Shown: in pieces, positions 44,997 through 53,471 of the stretch
Layout: each line of letters starts with the position of its first letter
How positions within the stretch are numbered: the first letter of the stretch is position 1
Source of the DNA: Candidatus Hermodarchaeota archaeon
GTDB lineage: Archaea; Asgardarchaeota; Hermodarchaeia; Hermodarchaeales; Hermodarchaeaceae
NCBI GenBank assembly: GCA_016839365.1
Contig: JAEOUH010000033.1
Coordinates: 1 to 57,052, forward strand
Direction: 5' to 3'
DNA: 57,052 bases
Translations under genes and position numbers: made by a program
Notes under the pieces: model-generated
What the model was told of the DNA's origin: nothing
The model's database searches: none
The model's input: the letters and a program-made list of their open reading frames with translations, nothing else

Positions 44997-45350
44997 GTGG
45001 TGAACGCTACAATGCAGGATTATTTCAGCTGGCTAAATAACATCAGCAACGTTGGCTGGTTCCTGACGGCCTTTGGCGTTGTCCTTCTCATTGTTCTTCT
45101 TATGTATTGGATAGGTAAACGTATTGCCCCTAATAATCCGACCAAGGAAAAGACCACTACCTATGCTTGCGGTGAAGACCTTGCCCCATCAAAGGCACAA
45201 TTTCACACGCACCTACTCCGTTACGCTGTCTATTTCACGATTTTTGACATCGTCGCCTTTGTGTTGGCGACATCAATGGGCGTCCTCGGATGGGTTCCAA
45301 TTATCTTCCTGGCTGTCGCGTTTCTGGCGATTATTATTCTGCGAAAATAG
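44997..45350 (+). CDS. nuoA: Complex-I-type subunit A
   Basis: A 117-residue protein with three helices. The loop after helix 1 carries KTTTYACGEDLAPSKAQFHTHLLRYAVYFTIFDIVAFVLA, with the YxCGE and FDIxxF patterns of NuoA/FpoA. NuoA links the membrane arm to the hydrophilic part and is not found in simple Ech or Mbh hydrogenases. The start is GTG 44997; ATG 45012 is an alternative. It is followed by B (17 bp) and C (32 bp). Confidence 0.9.
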   Translation: MVNATMQDYFSWLNNISNVGWFLTAFGVVLLIVLLMYWIGKRIAPNNPTKEKTTTYACGEDLAPSKAQFHTHLLRYAVYFTIFDIVAFVLATSMGVLGWVPIIFLAVAFLAIIILRK

Positions 45351-45367
45351 ACGAAGAGGTAATCGAA

Positions 45368-45802
45368 ATGGGTATCGTTGAAAAAATCGTAACCTGGGCT
45401 CGCATCAAATCCCCCTGGGTGCTTCATTTGAACTCTGGTGGATGCAACGGATGCGACATCGAAATTCTTGATGCGCTGACTCCCCGGTATGACTTGGAAC
45501 GCTTCGGCGTCCTCTTGAAGGGTAGTCCACGTCATGCTGATGTACTATTGTGTTCTGGTCCAATTACCAAGCAAACGGCCAAGCGGTTTCTGCGAATCTA
45601 CAATCAGACACCCGATCCGAAATTTGTTGTAGGGATCGGTTCCTGCACGATGTCCGGTGGAGTGTTCCGAGAATGTTACAATGTCATCGGTGGATTAGAT
45701 GGCGTCATTCCGGTGGACGCTTGGATTCCCGGATGTCCCCCGAAGCCTGAAGCGATTATATATGGTGTTGCTGCTCTACTCGGGAAATTAGCTGGTTCAT
45801 GA
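45368..45802 (+). CDS. NuoB-like / energy-converting [NiFe] hydrogenase small subunit
   Basis: A 144-residue iron-sulfur subunit. Cys ligands are Cys26 and Cys29 (SGGCNGCDIEILDALTPRYDLE), Cys93 (GSCTMSGG) and Cys123 (IPGCPPKPE). The C-x2-C with NGCDIE, plus the following PRYDLERFG and SPRHADVLL, match group 4 [NiFe] hydrogenase small subunits (EchC/MbhJ/HyfI type). Canonical NuoB/FpoB has an adjacent Cys pair instead. It carries the proximal/N2-like [4Fe-4S] cluster. The start ATG 45368 has GAGGT upstream. The genes for the matching large subunit (D) are not in the window. Confidence 0.9.
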   Translation: MGIVEKIVTWARIKSPWVLHLNSGGCNGCDIEILDALTPRYDLERFGVLLKGSPRHADVLLCSGPITKQTAKRFLRIYNQTPDPKFVVGIGSCTMSGGVFRECYNVIGGLDGVIPVDAWIPGCPPKPEAIIYGVAALLGKLAGS

Positions 45803-45834
45803 GTCTTTTACGGAATTGATGGAGGAAACAGATA

Positions 45835-46332
45835 ATGGCAAGTGAAGAGAAACCCCCAAAGAAGCCTACGAAAAAAGAAGGCGAAATGATGGCCGAGTTT
45901 GAAAAAGCCATGGGTAATGATTTTGTTTCTTCAGAATTTCTACGAGAACATAGCATCTATGTGACCGTTAAAGCTGAAGCTGTCCGAAAGGCTGTTGAAT
46001 GGATGAAGACCGAATGGGGACTTACCCATCTTTCCACCATTACCGGCATGGATCTCCGTGGTGAACTAGCGGTCATTTATCATTTTGAGGTCAAGGCTGT
46101 CTCAGTGAGCTTACACATACAGGTACCCACCTCTCATCCCGAAGTTGATTCTATTACCCCCCTAATTCCTGGTGCAGTCCTTTATGAACGCGAGGTCCAT
46201 GATTTGCTGGGAATCAAATTCAAGGGACACCCAAACCTCGCCCGGCTCATATTGCCAGAAGATTGGCCTAAGGACGTTTACCCACTTCGCAAAGATTGGG
46301 AATCACCACGACTTGATAAACCGGACAAGTAA
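45835..46332 (+). CDS. nuoC: NuoC / hydrogenase 30-kDa-like subunit
   Basis: A 165-residue protein. The core is LTHLSTITGMDLRGELAVIYHFEVKA, followed by the family signature YEREVHDLLGIKFKGHPNLARLILPEDWPKDVYPLRKD. An N-terminal extension rich in Lys/Glu/Pro (KPPKKPTKKEG) is unusual. It is a peripheral, cofactor-free subunit that contacts B and D. GGAGGAA lies 7 bases before ATG 45835. D is absent downstream, where the mtd gene converges instead. Confidence 0.92.
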   Translation: MASEEKPPKKPTKKEGEMMAEFEKAMGNDFVSSEFLREHSIYVTVKAEAVRKAVEWMKTEWGLTHLSTITGMDLRGELAVIYHFEVKAVSVSLHIQVPTSHPEVDSITPLIPGAVLYEREVHDLLGIKFKGHPNLARLILPEDWPKDVYPLRKDWESPRLDKPDK

Positions 46333-46410
46333 ACAGGCATGTCCATTAGTATCATCAGTCGTTTTTGATGCGAGTCGATAGTGATTAGAAGTTAGGGACA
46401 ACTGGTGAGT

Positions 46411-47259
46411 CTATTTAGTTTTCTCGGGTTTGGTTCCAAGTTTTGTGTGGGTGCCAACTGTTCCATTGTTGAAGTGCGGTGAGCGATGTAGGTTATCACC
46501 ATATTTTTCAATTTCCCGGGCTTCATCCGCAAGGAATGCGGCGGAGCGCATCATTTCATGGGCACTCGCTACGAGGGGAATGTAATTGGCATGGTCTTTT
46601 TCCTTGAAACAACCCTTCACGTTGATAGGGGCCACTGCAACCGCCATTTCGTACGCTGCCATTGCTTTTGCCTTTGCGTAAGGATTGGTGAAATTGCCAG
46701 CATTGACAGCGCTCGCAGCATTAACAACAAGGGTTGGAAGCTTGGGAACTTTCCCGGCCGTGATGGTAGCGATGACCTCGTCTAGGGCCAGTTGTACTCG
46801 TCGAAGGGCACCAGTTGCTGCTAAAACCCGAATCACATCCGCATTGAAGAGAGCCATCTCAGTGGGATCCAAGAATTCCCGTCGTGCTCCAATCATCGAG
46901 TCAGCAGGAAGGAGGATATATCCAAATCCCGCCTCCGCAAGGGATTCGCGTTGATCCTTGGGTAATAAATCAGAAAGTAAGATGACAGGGATGCCTGCTT
47001 CCTTGACGAGATCTCTGGCTTTCGCCGGCCCTTTGAGGGCCGCATTGGGGCTTGGAATGAGTACGAGATGCGGTTTTTGTTCGATAAGCAATTTCGCGCT
47101 GCGTTCTGCAGCAGCTTCGTCCATTTTGGCTCCCGAGCCAATTAATACAACGTCGAAGTTTTCACGTTCTGCTCGTTCATCGAATAGAAGTTCGAGTAAT
47201 GGTGATGCTCCGATGTTACCGAGTTTGAGGACACCGAGGAGAAAGGGTGAGGAACTCAA
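46411..47259 (-). CDS. mtd: F420-dependent methylenetetrahydromethanopterin dehydrogenase
   Basis: A 282-residue Mtd. Conserved parts are VLKLGNIGASPLLELLFDERAER, PHLVLIPSPNAALKGPAKARDL, DSMIGARREFLDPTEMALFNADVIRVLAATGA, NPYAKAKAMAAYEMA and SAHEMMRSAAFLADEAREIEKYGDNLHRSPH. The enzyme reversibly oxidises methylene-H4MPT to methenyl-H4MPT while reducing F420. It implies an H4MPT-type C1 pathway and F420. Start TTG 47257-47259 has GGTGG upstream. It is adjacent to an F420-oxidoreductase subunit on the same strand (108 bp). Confidence 0.94.
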   Translation of the reverse strand: MSSSPFLLGVLKLGNIGASPLLELLFDERAERENFDVVLIGSGAKMDEAAAERSAKLLIEQKPHLVLIPSPNAALKGPAKARDLVKEAGIPVILLSDLLPKDQRESLAEAGFGYILLPADSMIGARREFLDPTEMALFNADVIRVLAATGALRRVQLALDEVIATITAGKVPKLPTLVVNAASAVNAGNFTNPYAKAKAMAAYEMAVAVAPINVKGCFKEKDHANYIPLVASAHEMMRSAAFLADEAREIEKYGDNLHRSPHFNNGTVGTHTKLGTKPEKTK

Positions 47260-47367
47260 TGTTTAACCACCAATTAATTTTGATTAATTGTAGGGACTAG
47301 AAGCTTCTGTCGTGGTCTAATGAAAAAAGTGTTTACCTTCGAAGGAATAATCAGAGTAGAGTAAGGT

Positions 47368-48417
47368 TTAATGAGAGGTCTTGATTTTTGGCGTTGCGAT
47401 TTTTCGTAATCGGTTCAGTCCTTCATCAGCTAGTTCATCTTGCAACAACAGTCCTTTAGTGATCATCTCTTCAATTACGGCTTGTCCTTGCTCAGTACGG
47501 ATGAGAACTGAAGACCATTTGCTTGGAGTGCCTGCTCCACCTACGGAAATGTCAGCGAATTCGGAGGCGAAATCCTTGCATCCATGACAGCCTGGGTCAA
47601 TCCAGCCCTGCGCCTCAGTCAATGGGATTTCCAGCGATCCTTCGGCACCTCGAGGATAAACAAGGAGCTTGCCCTTGATATCGAGTTTCCGTAGGTTCGT
47701 CAAAGGAATGCCGAGTTCACCGACGATTTTGTCTTCCATCAGCTCCTTGAATTTGAACGTTTCACTGCAGAATAGCCCGATGGTCATGACCACGGTGCGA
47801 TCGACCTTCTTTAGTGGGGCTAGCCGCATTCGTTGGATAGCCTGGATATGACAGGGTGTGCCTACGACAGCAACTTGTTTGAGTTTCAGCTCTTTCATCG
47901 CTTCCTTAAGGGCTACAAGATTTGGTGATCGTGTGTATCGTGACTTGGTCGCAGAAATGATGGCTGTGCGGGTCATGGCAACCATTGGTTTGGGTTTCCA
48001 GGGCTCGTCGGGATGAATTCCAGAAACGATAGCTCCCTCAATGGCGCCGGTCTCAAGTAAGTGAAGGAGAATTGCGGTAACGACGCCACCATCTTGGGCT
48101 CGTTTTCGTATTGATTCATCCGCGTTTCGTAGGGCATAAGCTTGACGAAATACACCAAGGGCTGGATCCCGATTGACATTCTCTCCATATACAACTGGAT
48201 AGATAGTAGAATAATCGGCGATCATTCGGGGGCAGGATTTCCAGCAGAACTCACATTTCGTACAATCTTTCACAAGTGTAGGGGAAAGATTTTGGAGTTC
48301 AATGGCTCCGATGGGACAGGCTGCTTCGCAGCCACCACAACTGCAGCATTTTCCAGAATCAATTACATTGGCTTCGAGGTGCTCAAATCCCAGCTTTTCC
48401 TTACTCAACGGTTTCAC
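47368..48417 (-). CDS. F420H2 dehydrogenase/hydrogenase beta-like subunit (FpoF/FrhB family)
   Basis: A 349-residue iron-sulfur flavoprotein. Two N-terminal [4Fe-4S] motifs are Cys24-x2-Cys27-x2-Cys30-x3-Cys34 and Cys52-x2-Cys55-x2-Cys58-x3-Cys62. The FrhB domain follows, with QDGGVVTAILLHLLETGAI, VGTPCHIQAIQRM, CHGCKDFASEFADISVGG. Length and two ferredoxin motifs match FpoF/FqoF, the F420H2-oxidising subunit of the methanogen complex. Related FrhB-fold proteins serve sulfite, glutamate synthase or hydrogenase, so FpoF identity is inferred from nearby complex-I subunits. Start GTG 48415-48417. Confidence 0.85.
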   Translation of the reverse strand: MKPLSKEKLGFEHLEANVIDSGKCCSCGGCEAACPIGAIELQNLSPTLVKDCTKCEFCWKSCPRMIADYSTIYPVVYGENVNRDPALGVFRQAYALRNADESIRKRAQDGGVVTAILLHLLETGAIEGAIVSGIHPDEPWKPKPMVAMTRTAIISATKSRYTRSPNLVALKEAMKELKLKQVAVVGTPCHIQAIQRMRLAPLKKVDRTVVMTIGLFCSETFKFKELMEDKIVGELGIPLTNLRKLDIKGKLLVYPRGAEGSLEIPLTEAQGWIDPGCHGCKDFASEFADISVGGAGTPSKWSSVLIRTEQGQAVIEEMITKGLLLQDELADEGLNRLRKIATPKIKTSH

Positions 48418-48501
48418 CCTATTGCAAAGTGTTATTGTTCAGACAAAAAGGGTGTCGGCCTACTTAAACCTGTTAGACACACTGAACACGATAAAATCAG
48501 G

Positions 48502-48951
48502 CTAATCAAGTTGCATTATCTTCGGTTCAACATGCACGGTGCTGGCCACTGATCGGGTTACCTGACAGTATTTCTTGCTCAAGGCTACTGCTCGTTTGAC
48601 TTGTGCAAGCTTTGCTTCTTTGGGTATTATGATGTTCATGGTAACGTAAATGTCAGTGAAATGCCATCCTCCTTCAGGATGCGGACGTAGTATGGCCCGT
48701 CCCAAAGCCTGATGGGCAGTCAGTGGTTGTTTCATACGTTTCATCATAGTGGCAAAAGTTGTGATGTAACATCCGGTGACTGCTGACACAAAGAGATCCT
48801 GTGGTGAATAAGCATCGTGTTTCCCCTCCCAATGAACAGGTGAGCTCAGAGGTAACTCCGTTTTCTCATCTAAGTTAATGGTGCCTTCCTTACCTCCAGT
48901 CCAAGTGACAATTACATCAAATTCAATAGTTTTCGGTGTCTCGTCACTCAT
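48502..48951 (-). CDS. OsmC/Ohr-like peroxiredoxin-type protein
   Basis: About 149 residues with the OsmC layout: a strand FDVIVTWTGGKEGTINL, YSPQDLFVSAVTGCYITTF with the first Cys, and SKKYCQVTRSV with the second. The two Cys are the peroxide-reducing pair in OsmC/Ohr proteins, used against organic hydroperoxides. The start ATG (48949-48951) was chosen because the longer frame would run into the divergent hypD region. It is divergent from hypD. Confidence 0.85.
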   Translation of the reverse strand: MSDETPKTIEFDVIVTWTGGKEGTINLDEKTELPLSSPVHWEGKHDAYSPQDLFVSAVTGCYITTFATMMKRMKQPLTAHQALGRAILRPHPEGGWHFTDIYVTMNIIIPKEAKLAQVKRAVALSKKYCQVTRSVASTVHVEPKIMQLD

Positions 48952-49106
48952 TGATAATCCCTTTCTCGGCACTGACTTAGTTGAGGTTTTTAGCTCTTCG
49001 GGAGATTCGAACCACTTGTAAAGATGCAATTGCGAAAGAAGTATTAGGTATCCTGTTTGACAGAATGTGTAATTTAAAGAGAATTAGAATCATTGAGGAA
49101 CTTACG

Positions 49107-50228
49107 ATGACAGGAAGTTTCGCTAATATGGACCCCTTGGAGGTGCAAAAGGGCTTCCGAGATGCTGAGCTAGCTCGGAAAGCGGCGCAGAGGATCAAAG
49201 AACTAGCGAAGACGCGTCCCTTCAAGTTTATGCACCTGTGTGGAACACACGAGTATACTATTACACATTCAGGGCTTCGCCAGCTGTTACCCGAGAACGT
49301 GGAATTAATCGCTGGTCCAGGATGTCCTGTGTGTGTCTGCCCACCTGAAGATGTCGCATTGGCAATTATGGTGGCAAAGCAGCCCAATGCCCTACTCACC
49401 ACTTACGGGGATATGATGCGGGTCCCAGCAGGCGACCTTGGATCATTGAATACATCACGCACCAAAGGAGCCAATGTGCAAGTCGTTTACAGTATGATGG
49501 ATGCCATTATCGCCGCCAAAGAACACCCCGACAAAGAAGTCGTCCATTTTGCAATTGGCTTTGAAACGACCACACCTCCAACCGCTGCAGAAATTCTGGG
49601 AGATCCCCCCGCAAATTTCAGCGTCTTGGTGAGCCATCGTCTCATTCCACCCGCTGAAGAGTTTCTGCTTGAGCAAGGCGAGGTCGGATTGCACGGTTTT
49701 CTTTTACCAGGTCATGTATCTGTCATCATTGGTGAACAGGGATATGAGCACATATCCAAACGATGGAAAGTCCCTCAGGTTATTGCCGGGTTTGAACCCT
49801 TAGATGTGTTACTCGCCCTTGTGATGTTGTTACAGCAAGTCGAAGATGGCCGTGGAGAAGTTGAAAATGAATACACGCGGGCCGTCACCTTCGAAGGGAA
49901 TGTCCGCGCCCGAGAAATGATCGAGCAGGTGTTTGAGCCAGTAGACTCACGGTGGCGTGGAATTGGTGTCATTCCAGAGTCGGGTCTAGCCTTACGTGAA
50001 GAATACATGAATTTCGATGTACGAACACGGTTTGAGATAGAAGTGGAACCGCAAAAATATGAAATGCCTCCTGGATGCAAATGCGGTGAGGTGCTCCGTG
50101 GTATTATGCGGCCTGAAGAATGTCCACTCTTTGGGAACAAGTGTATACCGGAAAACCCAATTGGACCCTGTATGGTTTCTATGGAGGGGACTTGCAGTGT
50201 TGTTTATGGAGCGCAGATGGTTCCTTAG
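49107..50228 (+). CDS. hypD: [NiFe] hydrogenase maturation protein HypD
   Basis: A 373-residue HypD. Its Cys sites are Cys45 in MHLCGTHE and Cys73/Cys76 in GPGCPVCV, and the C-terminal [4Fe-4S] cluster Cys are in GCKCGEVLRG...CPLFGNKC...GPCMVSMEGTC. It assembles the Fe(CN)2CO group with HypC. The ATG 49107 (GAGG upstream) gives the normal family length; a longer frame from 48981 is not needed. HypD is found without other hyp genes here, but it means a [NiFe] hydrogenase is made by this organism. Confidence 0.95.
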   Translation: MTGSFANMDPLEVQKGFRDAELARKAAQRIKELAKTRPFKFMHLCGTHEYTITHSGLRQLLPENVELIAGPGCPVCVCPPEDVALAIMVAKQPNALLTTYGDMMRVPAGDLGSLNTSRTKGANVQVVYSMMDAIIAAKEHPDKEVVHFAIGFETTTPPTAAEILGDPPANFSVLVSHRLIPPAEEFLLEQGEVGLHGFLLPGHVSVIIGEQGYEHISKRWKVPQVIAGFEPLDVLLALVMLLQQVEDGRGEVENEYTRAVTFEGNVRAREMIEQVFEPVDSRWRGIGVIPESGLALREEYMNFDVRTRFEIEVEPQKYEMPPGCKCGEVLRGIMRPEECPLFGNKCIPENPIGPCMVSMEGTCSVVYGAQMVP

Positions 50229-50562
50229 GTTTATTCGAATGAGTTGCGGGAATGGTTTTCTGAAATCCTGGACTCTGAACCCATTTTTCTGCTAGCCGTT
50301 CAACTTCAACCACCTTTTCTCGGAGATAGCGGTCGACAATGATCTCTTGTCGAATATTTGAAATCCCTTTATTTTGCCAGAAGGTGTCCCGGATTTTTGG
50401 TGTGATTGATTGTGGAGTGTTGGTATTATCTTGCTCTAAGGTAAACCGGGCTAATTGTGCAGCGAGGAGCTTTGAGTCGGTGTAGAGAATTCTACCACGA
50501 ATCCAGAGTCGACATTTAGCACGTCCTACGCAAGGACCATTTGCAGTTGGGCAAAACACCAC
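50179..50562 (-). CDS. Uncharacterised Cys-containing protein overlapping hypD 3' end
   Basis: A 127-residue protein beginning VFCPTANGPCVGRAKCRLW, with three closely spaced Cys (spacing x6, x5), a possible metal site. A helical middle (EIIVDRYLREKVVEVERLAEKW) and a polar, low-complexity tail follow. GTG start 50560-50562 has GGTGA 6 bases upstream. The 3' part overlaps hypD by 50 bp on the opposite strand. No family recognised. The SD and Cys pattern argue for a real gene. Confidence 0.5.
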   Translation of the reverse strand: MVFCPTANGPCVGRAKCRLWIRGRILYTDSKLLAAQLARFTLEQDNTNTPQSITPKIRDTFWQNKGISNIRQEIIVDRYLREKVVEVERLAEKWVQSPGFQKTIPATHSNKPKEPSALHKQHCKSPP

Positions 50563-50635
50563 AATAGATCACCGAAAGGTATCGTCGCAAGGCCAAAGAT
50601 GAGATAAAACTCTTCTTATGATGGTTTCATGTCCG

Positions 50636-51553
50636 TTAGCCAATAGGCCAGTAGATATCTTCTGATGCCGTTGTCGCTTCAGCAAGATCACGCATCAATG
50701 TCATGAGGGTGAAGATGTCATAATTGATGCCTTCTCCGATTGTGACAAATCGTTGCGATTCATTTGTGAATGCTGTTTCAGGACGCCAATCGGAAGGCCA
50801 AGAAGGAACTGTTTCTAGTTGAATGATGGTTTGTTTTAAGCCATCAACACAGGTGACAATCAGGGGGACAGTTGGGAGTCGTAGAAGATAGCTCTCAGGT
50901 CGTAGGATATCGTCGATGCCGCTCCGCACGACTTGGATGGGAGGAAAGAAGCGTTTTCCCACCTCGCGTTCGATGGGAAATGGGATGAGTTGTTCAAGGG
51001 TGGCTACATCACGAAGGCTCAAAGAGCGAGTCTCCAAGGATTCACGTAGCAGCACCGACGCGGTAATAAGATCATTAGGTTTGGTAGCATGAGCTGGAAG
51101 GGTCGGTGCAGGCCCACGGGATGCGTTGAAGGCACCATCTGGATTGAAACCTTCATGTGTGATACCTGGATGGCTAGGATTGAGCGTCAACCATAAAGCA
51201 AATGGCAAGATAGGAGGCTGACTTGTGAAAATCGTGAGTTTGAGCTTATTGGAGAAAGGTCTTGTAAGATATAGGGTGTTGAAAGGTTCTTTTGACGAAA
51301 GGGGAACAACTAGCGTATAACCGCTGAAATCAATGGGCTCTGGCGTTTTTCCACGCATCTCTAAATCTACTGTAGCTTCAGAATATGATTTGATGCGGTC
51401 TAAGGCGTTGGGCATTAGGAGAAGATGGGGAGGTTCTTTAGTGTAGGGTTTGAGTTGTTCGAGGAAGGAGGAGAGTAATTGATTATGCTGATCGGTAGCT
51501 ACACGGTCTAAGAGTTTGAATAACGCTGGCTCTTGTTTTCGTAGACTTTCCAT
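50636..51553 (-). CDS. Uncharacterised soluble protein
   Basis: A 305-residue protein with no TM or signal peptide. It is rich in Pro, Leu and beta-type segments (GYTLVVPLSSKEPFNTLYLTRPFS, LPFALWLTLNPSHPG). A helix at the N-terminus (EPALFKLLDRVATDQHNQLLSSFLEQL) and a C-terminal helix are predicted. I recognise no domain. It is 37 bp downstream of the AOR-family gene on the same strand and might be co-expressed with it. Confidence 0.7.
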   Translation of the reverse strand: MESLRKQEPALFKLLDRVATDQHNQLLSSFLEQLKPYTKEPPHLLLMPNALDRIKSYSEATVDLEMRGKTPEPIDFSGYTLVVPLSSKEPFNTLYLTRPFSNKLKLTIFTSQPPILPFALWLTLNPSHPGITHEGFNPDGAFNASRGPAPTLPAHATKPNDLITASVLLRESLETRSLSLRDVATLEQLIPFPIEREVGKRFFPPIQVVRSGIDDILRPESYLLRLPTVPLIVTCVDGLKQTIIQLETVPSWPSDWRPETAFTNESQRFVTIGEGINYDIFTLMTLMRDLAEATTASEDIYWPIG

Positions 51554-51590
51554 GGTTCCATCCTACTTGGATCGCAGGAATCCTTTCTTC

Positions 51591-53435
51591 TTATAAATCA
51601 GCGAGTCCAACTTTTTTAAGGGCAACGGCTGAAGGACGACCCGTCTTCCGATCCCAGTCTCGGTAGGCATAGTAGTCATTTAGTTGTTTTTCAATGTCAG
51701 GAACCATACCGCGCGTTCCACCATCGGGAAGAGGTTGAAGTAGAATTTTGGGGAGCCGGTCATCCTCTGGCGTGAAACCCAGATTGAGGTTGATGAGCCG
51801 TTTCAGTGTGATAATCCGGTCTCCAATATGAAGCAATTCTTGGGGAGTCGTTTTGTGACCAACAACGAAACTATAGAACTGTGCGATCTCACCTACAGTG
51901 AAGGTTGGGAATTGACAAATTATTAACGAGTTGGACACCTGTCGCCAGCTTTGTGACTTAGCTGCAATTTCACCCATACCTTCGTCGGTTTGAGGGTCAT
52001 CAGCGTCGATTCCCAGCTCCATTTGAACCTGGCCTTGGAGAACCATGTACAAATCGCCGTCAAGATGGGTTCCTCCCCTTGGACTCGTAGCATAGCTAGT
52101 CGCCATACCAAAAAGTGCACGGGGATCCCAGCAGGATATTTCAAGACCCTTGACATGGGCCGCTAAGTCTTTGGCATCATAACGTTCTCCCATCGATCGC
52201 ACGCCTTCAGCGAGAATATCACCAAAGCCTTCCCGATGAGCGATCTGCTGGATCAGGTCAATAACTGGACCAGGGTTGCCCCATTCGAGGAGCATCCCTA
52301 CCTCTTTTGATGTCAGCTTATCTTGATCCATAAGGTAGTGGGCAAACCCGATGGAGTTTCCTGTACTAATCGTATCTAAACCCAAGTCATCACATAGGTG
52401 ACTCATTGTTATTACAGCATCGAGGTCATCGATGAGTAGCATAGAGCCCAGTGCTCCGAGTGTTTCGTACTCGGGTCCAGATACTCGAGGAAGTTTGTAT
52501 TTCCCGTCTGGTACTTCAACAACGCGGCCACATTGGATAGGACACCGGTGGCAGCCATCACGACCTACAAGCCGTGTTTCAGACATGGTGGCTCCGCTGA
52601 TGTTGTCATGTGTGGGAAATTCACCTTGAGTGAAGTATTTGTTAGGCATTGAACCGATTTCCTGTGAAGGACCTACTGCAGTTGCTGTGCCCATCCTACG
52701 GTAGCAGTCTGGTATGAAATCTTCCATCATAACTTTGTTTGCTGATCGAGCTAGTTCTACAATTGCACCATGATTTGCCACAGGAACTGCCTGATTTCCA
52801 ACTACGGCCAAGGCTTTGAGGTTTTTACTTCCCATCACTGCGCCAAGCCCCATGCGTCCGGCGGCTCTCCCACCTTCAGACATCATGTTTGCGTATTTGA
52901 CAAGATTTTCACCTGCAGGACCAATACTAAGGGTGAAAAAGCGTTTTTCATTGATGTCTTTACGCACCATTTGTTGCACTGTAGAAATGGTCTGAGTCCA
53001 AAGGTGGTCTGCACTGTGTATTTCTGCATTGCCGTAAAGAAGTGAAAGATAGACGGGCTTTTCTGCTCGTCCTAGAATGAGAATCCCGTCATATCCTGCT
53101 TGTCGCATTTCCGCACCGAAATATCCTCCAATATCCGATTCGCCCCATAACCGAGTTAATGGCGAACGGGCACAAATTGCCATGCGGCCAGAACTGGGCA
53201 CTGCTGTTCCAACACAGGGTCCTGCCATCAACAGCATAGGGTTGTTAGGACCCAACGGTTCGGTTTCCTTCGATAAGAGAGGATAAAGTATCCGGGCTGC
53301 AAGTCCAGCACCACCAATGAACTGGTCAGCCCAATTTAGCGGTGTGGGTGTGTCTTTCAAGATTCCCCTCGATAAATCGATGTGGAGCATTTTTCCGGTG
53401 AAGCCATTTCCCTTCTTCTTTGGCATTGGATTCAT
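51591..53435 (-). CDS. aor: Aldehyde ferredoxin oxidoreductase family tungstoenzyme
   Basis: A 614-residue AOR-family enzyme. The N-terminal domain has NWADQFIGGAGLAARILY and SGRMAICARSPLTRLWGESDIGGYFG (cofactor domain). Cys295, Cys298 and Cys302 (GRDGCHRCPIQCGR) plus Cys507 in LIICQF would bind [4Fe-4S]. The first cofactor motif DDLGLDT (349-355) is intact; the second (usually DxxGLC) is degenerate (NSLIIC). AOR oxidises aldehydes to acids, reducing ferredoxin. Neighbours are an alcohol dehydrogenase and an unknown gene. Substrate range cannot be read from sequence; a benzoyl-CoA-reductase-like member cannot be excluded. Confidence 0.9.
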   Translation of the reverse strand: MNPMPKKKGNGFTGKMLHIDLSRGILKDTPTPLNWADQFIGGAGLAARILYPLLSKETEPLGPNNPMLLMAGPCVGTAVPSSGRMAICARSPLTRLWGESDIGGYFGAEMRQAGYDGILILGRAEKPVYLSLLYGNAEIHSADHLWTQTISTVQQMVRKDINEKRFFTLSIGPAGENLVKYANMMSEGGRAAGRMGLGAVMGSKNLKALAVVGNQAVPVANHGAIVELARSANKVMMEDFIPDCYRRMGTATAVGPSQEIGSMPNKYFTQGEFPTHDNISGATMSETRLVGRDGCHRCPIQCGRVVEVPDGKYKLPRVSGPEYETLGALGSMLLIDDLDAVITMSHLCDDLGLDTISTGNSIGFAHYLMDQDKLTSKEVGMLLEWGNPGPVIDLIQQIAHREGFGDILAEGVRSMGERYDAKDLAAHVKGLEISCWDPRALFGMATSYATSPRGGTHLDGDLYMVLQGQVQMELGIDADDPQTDEGMGEIAAKSQSWRQVSNSLIICQFPTFTVGEIAQFYSFVVGHKTTPQELLHIGDRIITLKRLINLNLGFTPEDDRLPKILLQPLPDGGTRGMVPDIEKQLNDYYAYRDWDRKTGRPSAVALKKVGLADL

Positions 53436-53471
53436 TCCTTCTTAGAATTTGAACCGGAGTAATATTTACAG

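Noticed and set aside
48981-49106. N-terminal extension of HypD from an upstream ATG
   Set aside because: HypD of normal length starts at 49107 with an SD; the extra 42 residues have no family similarity and would overlap the OsmC upstream region.
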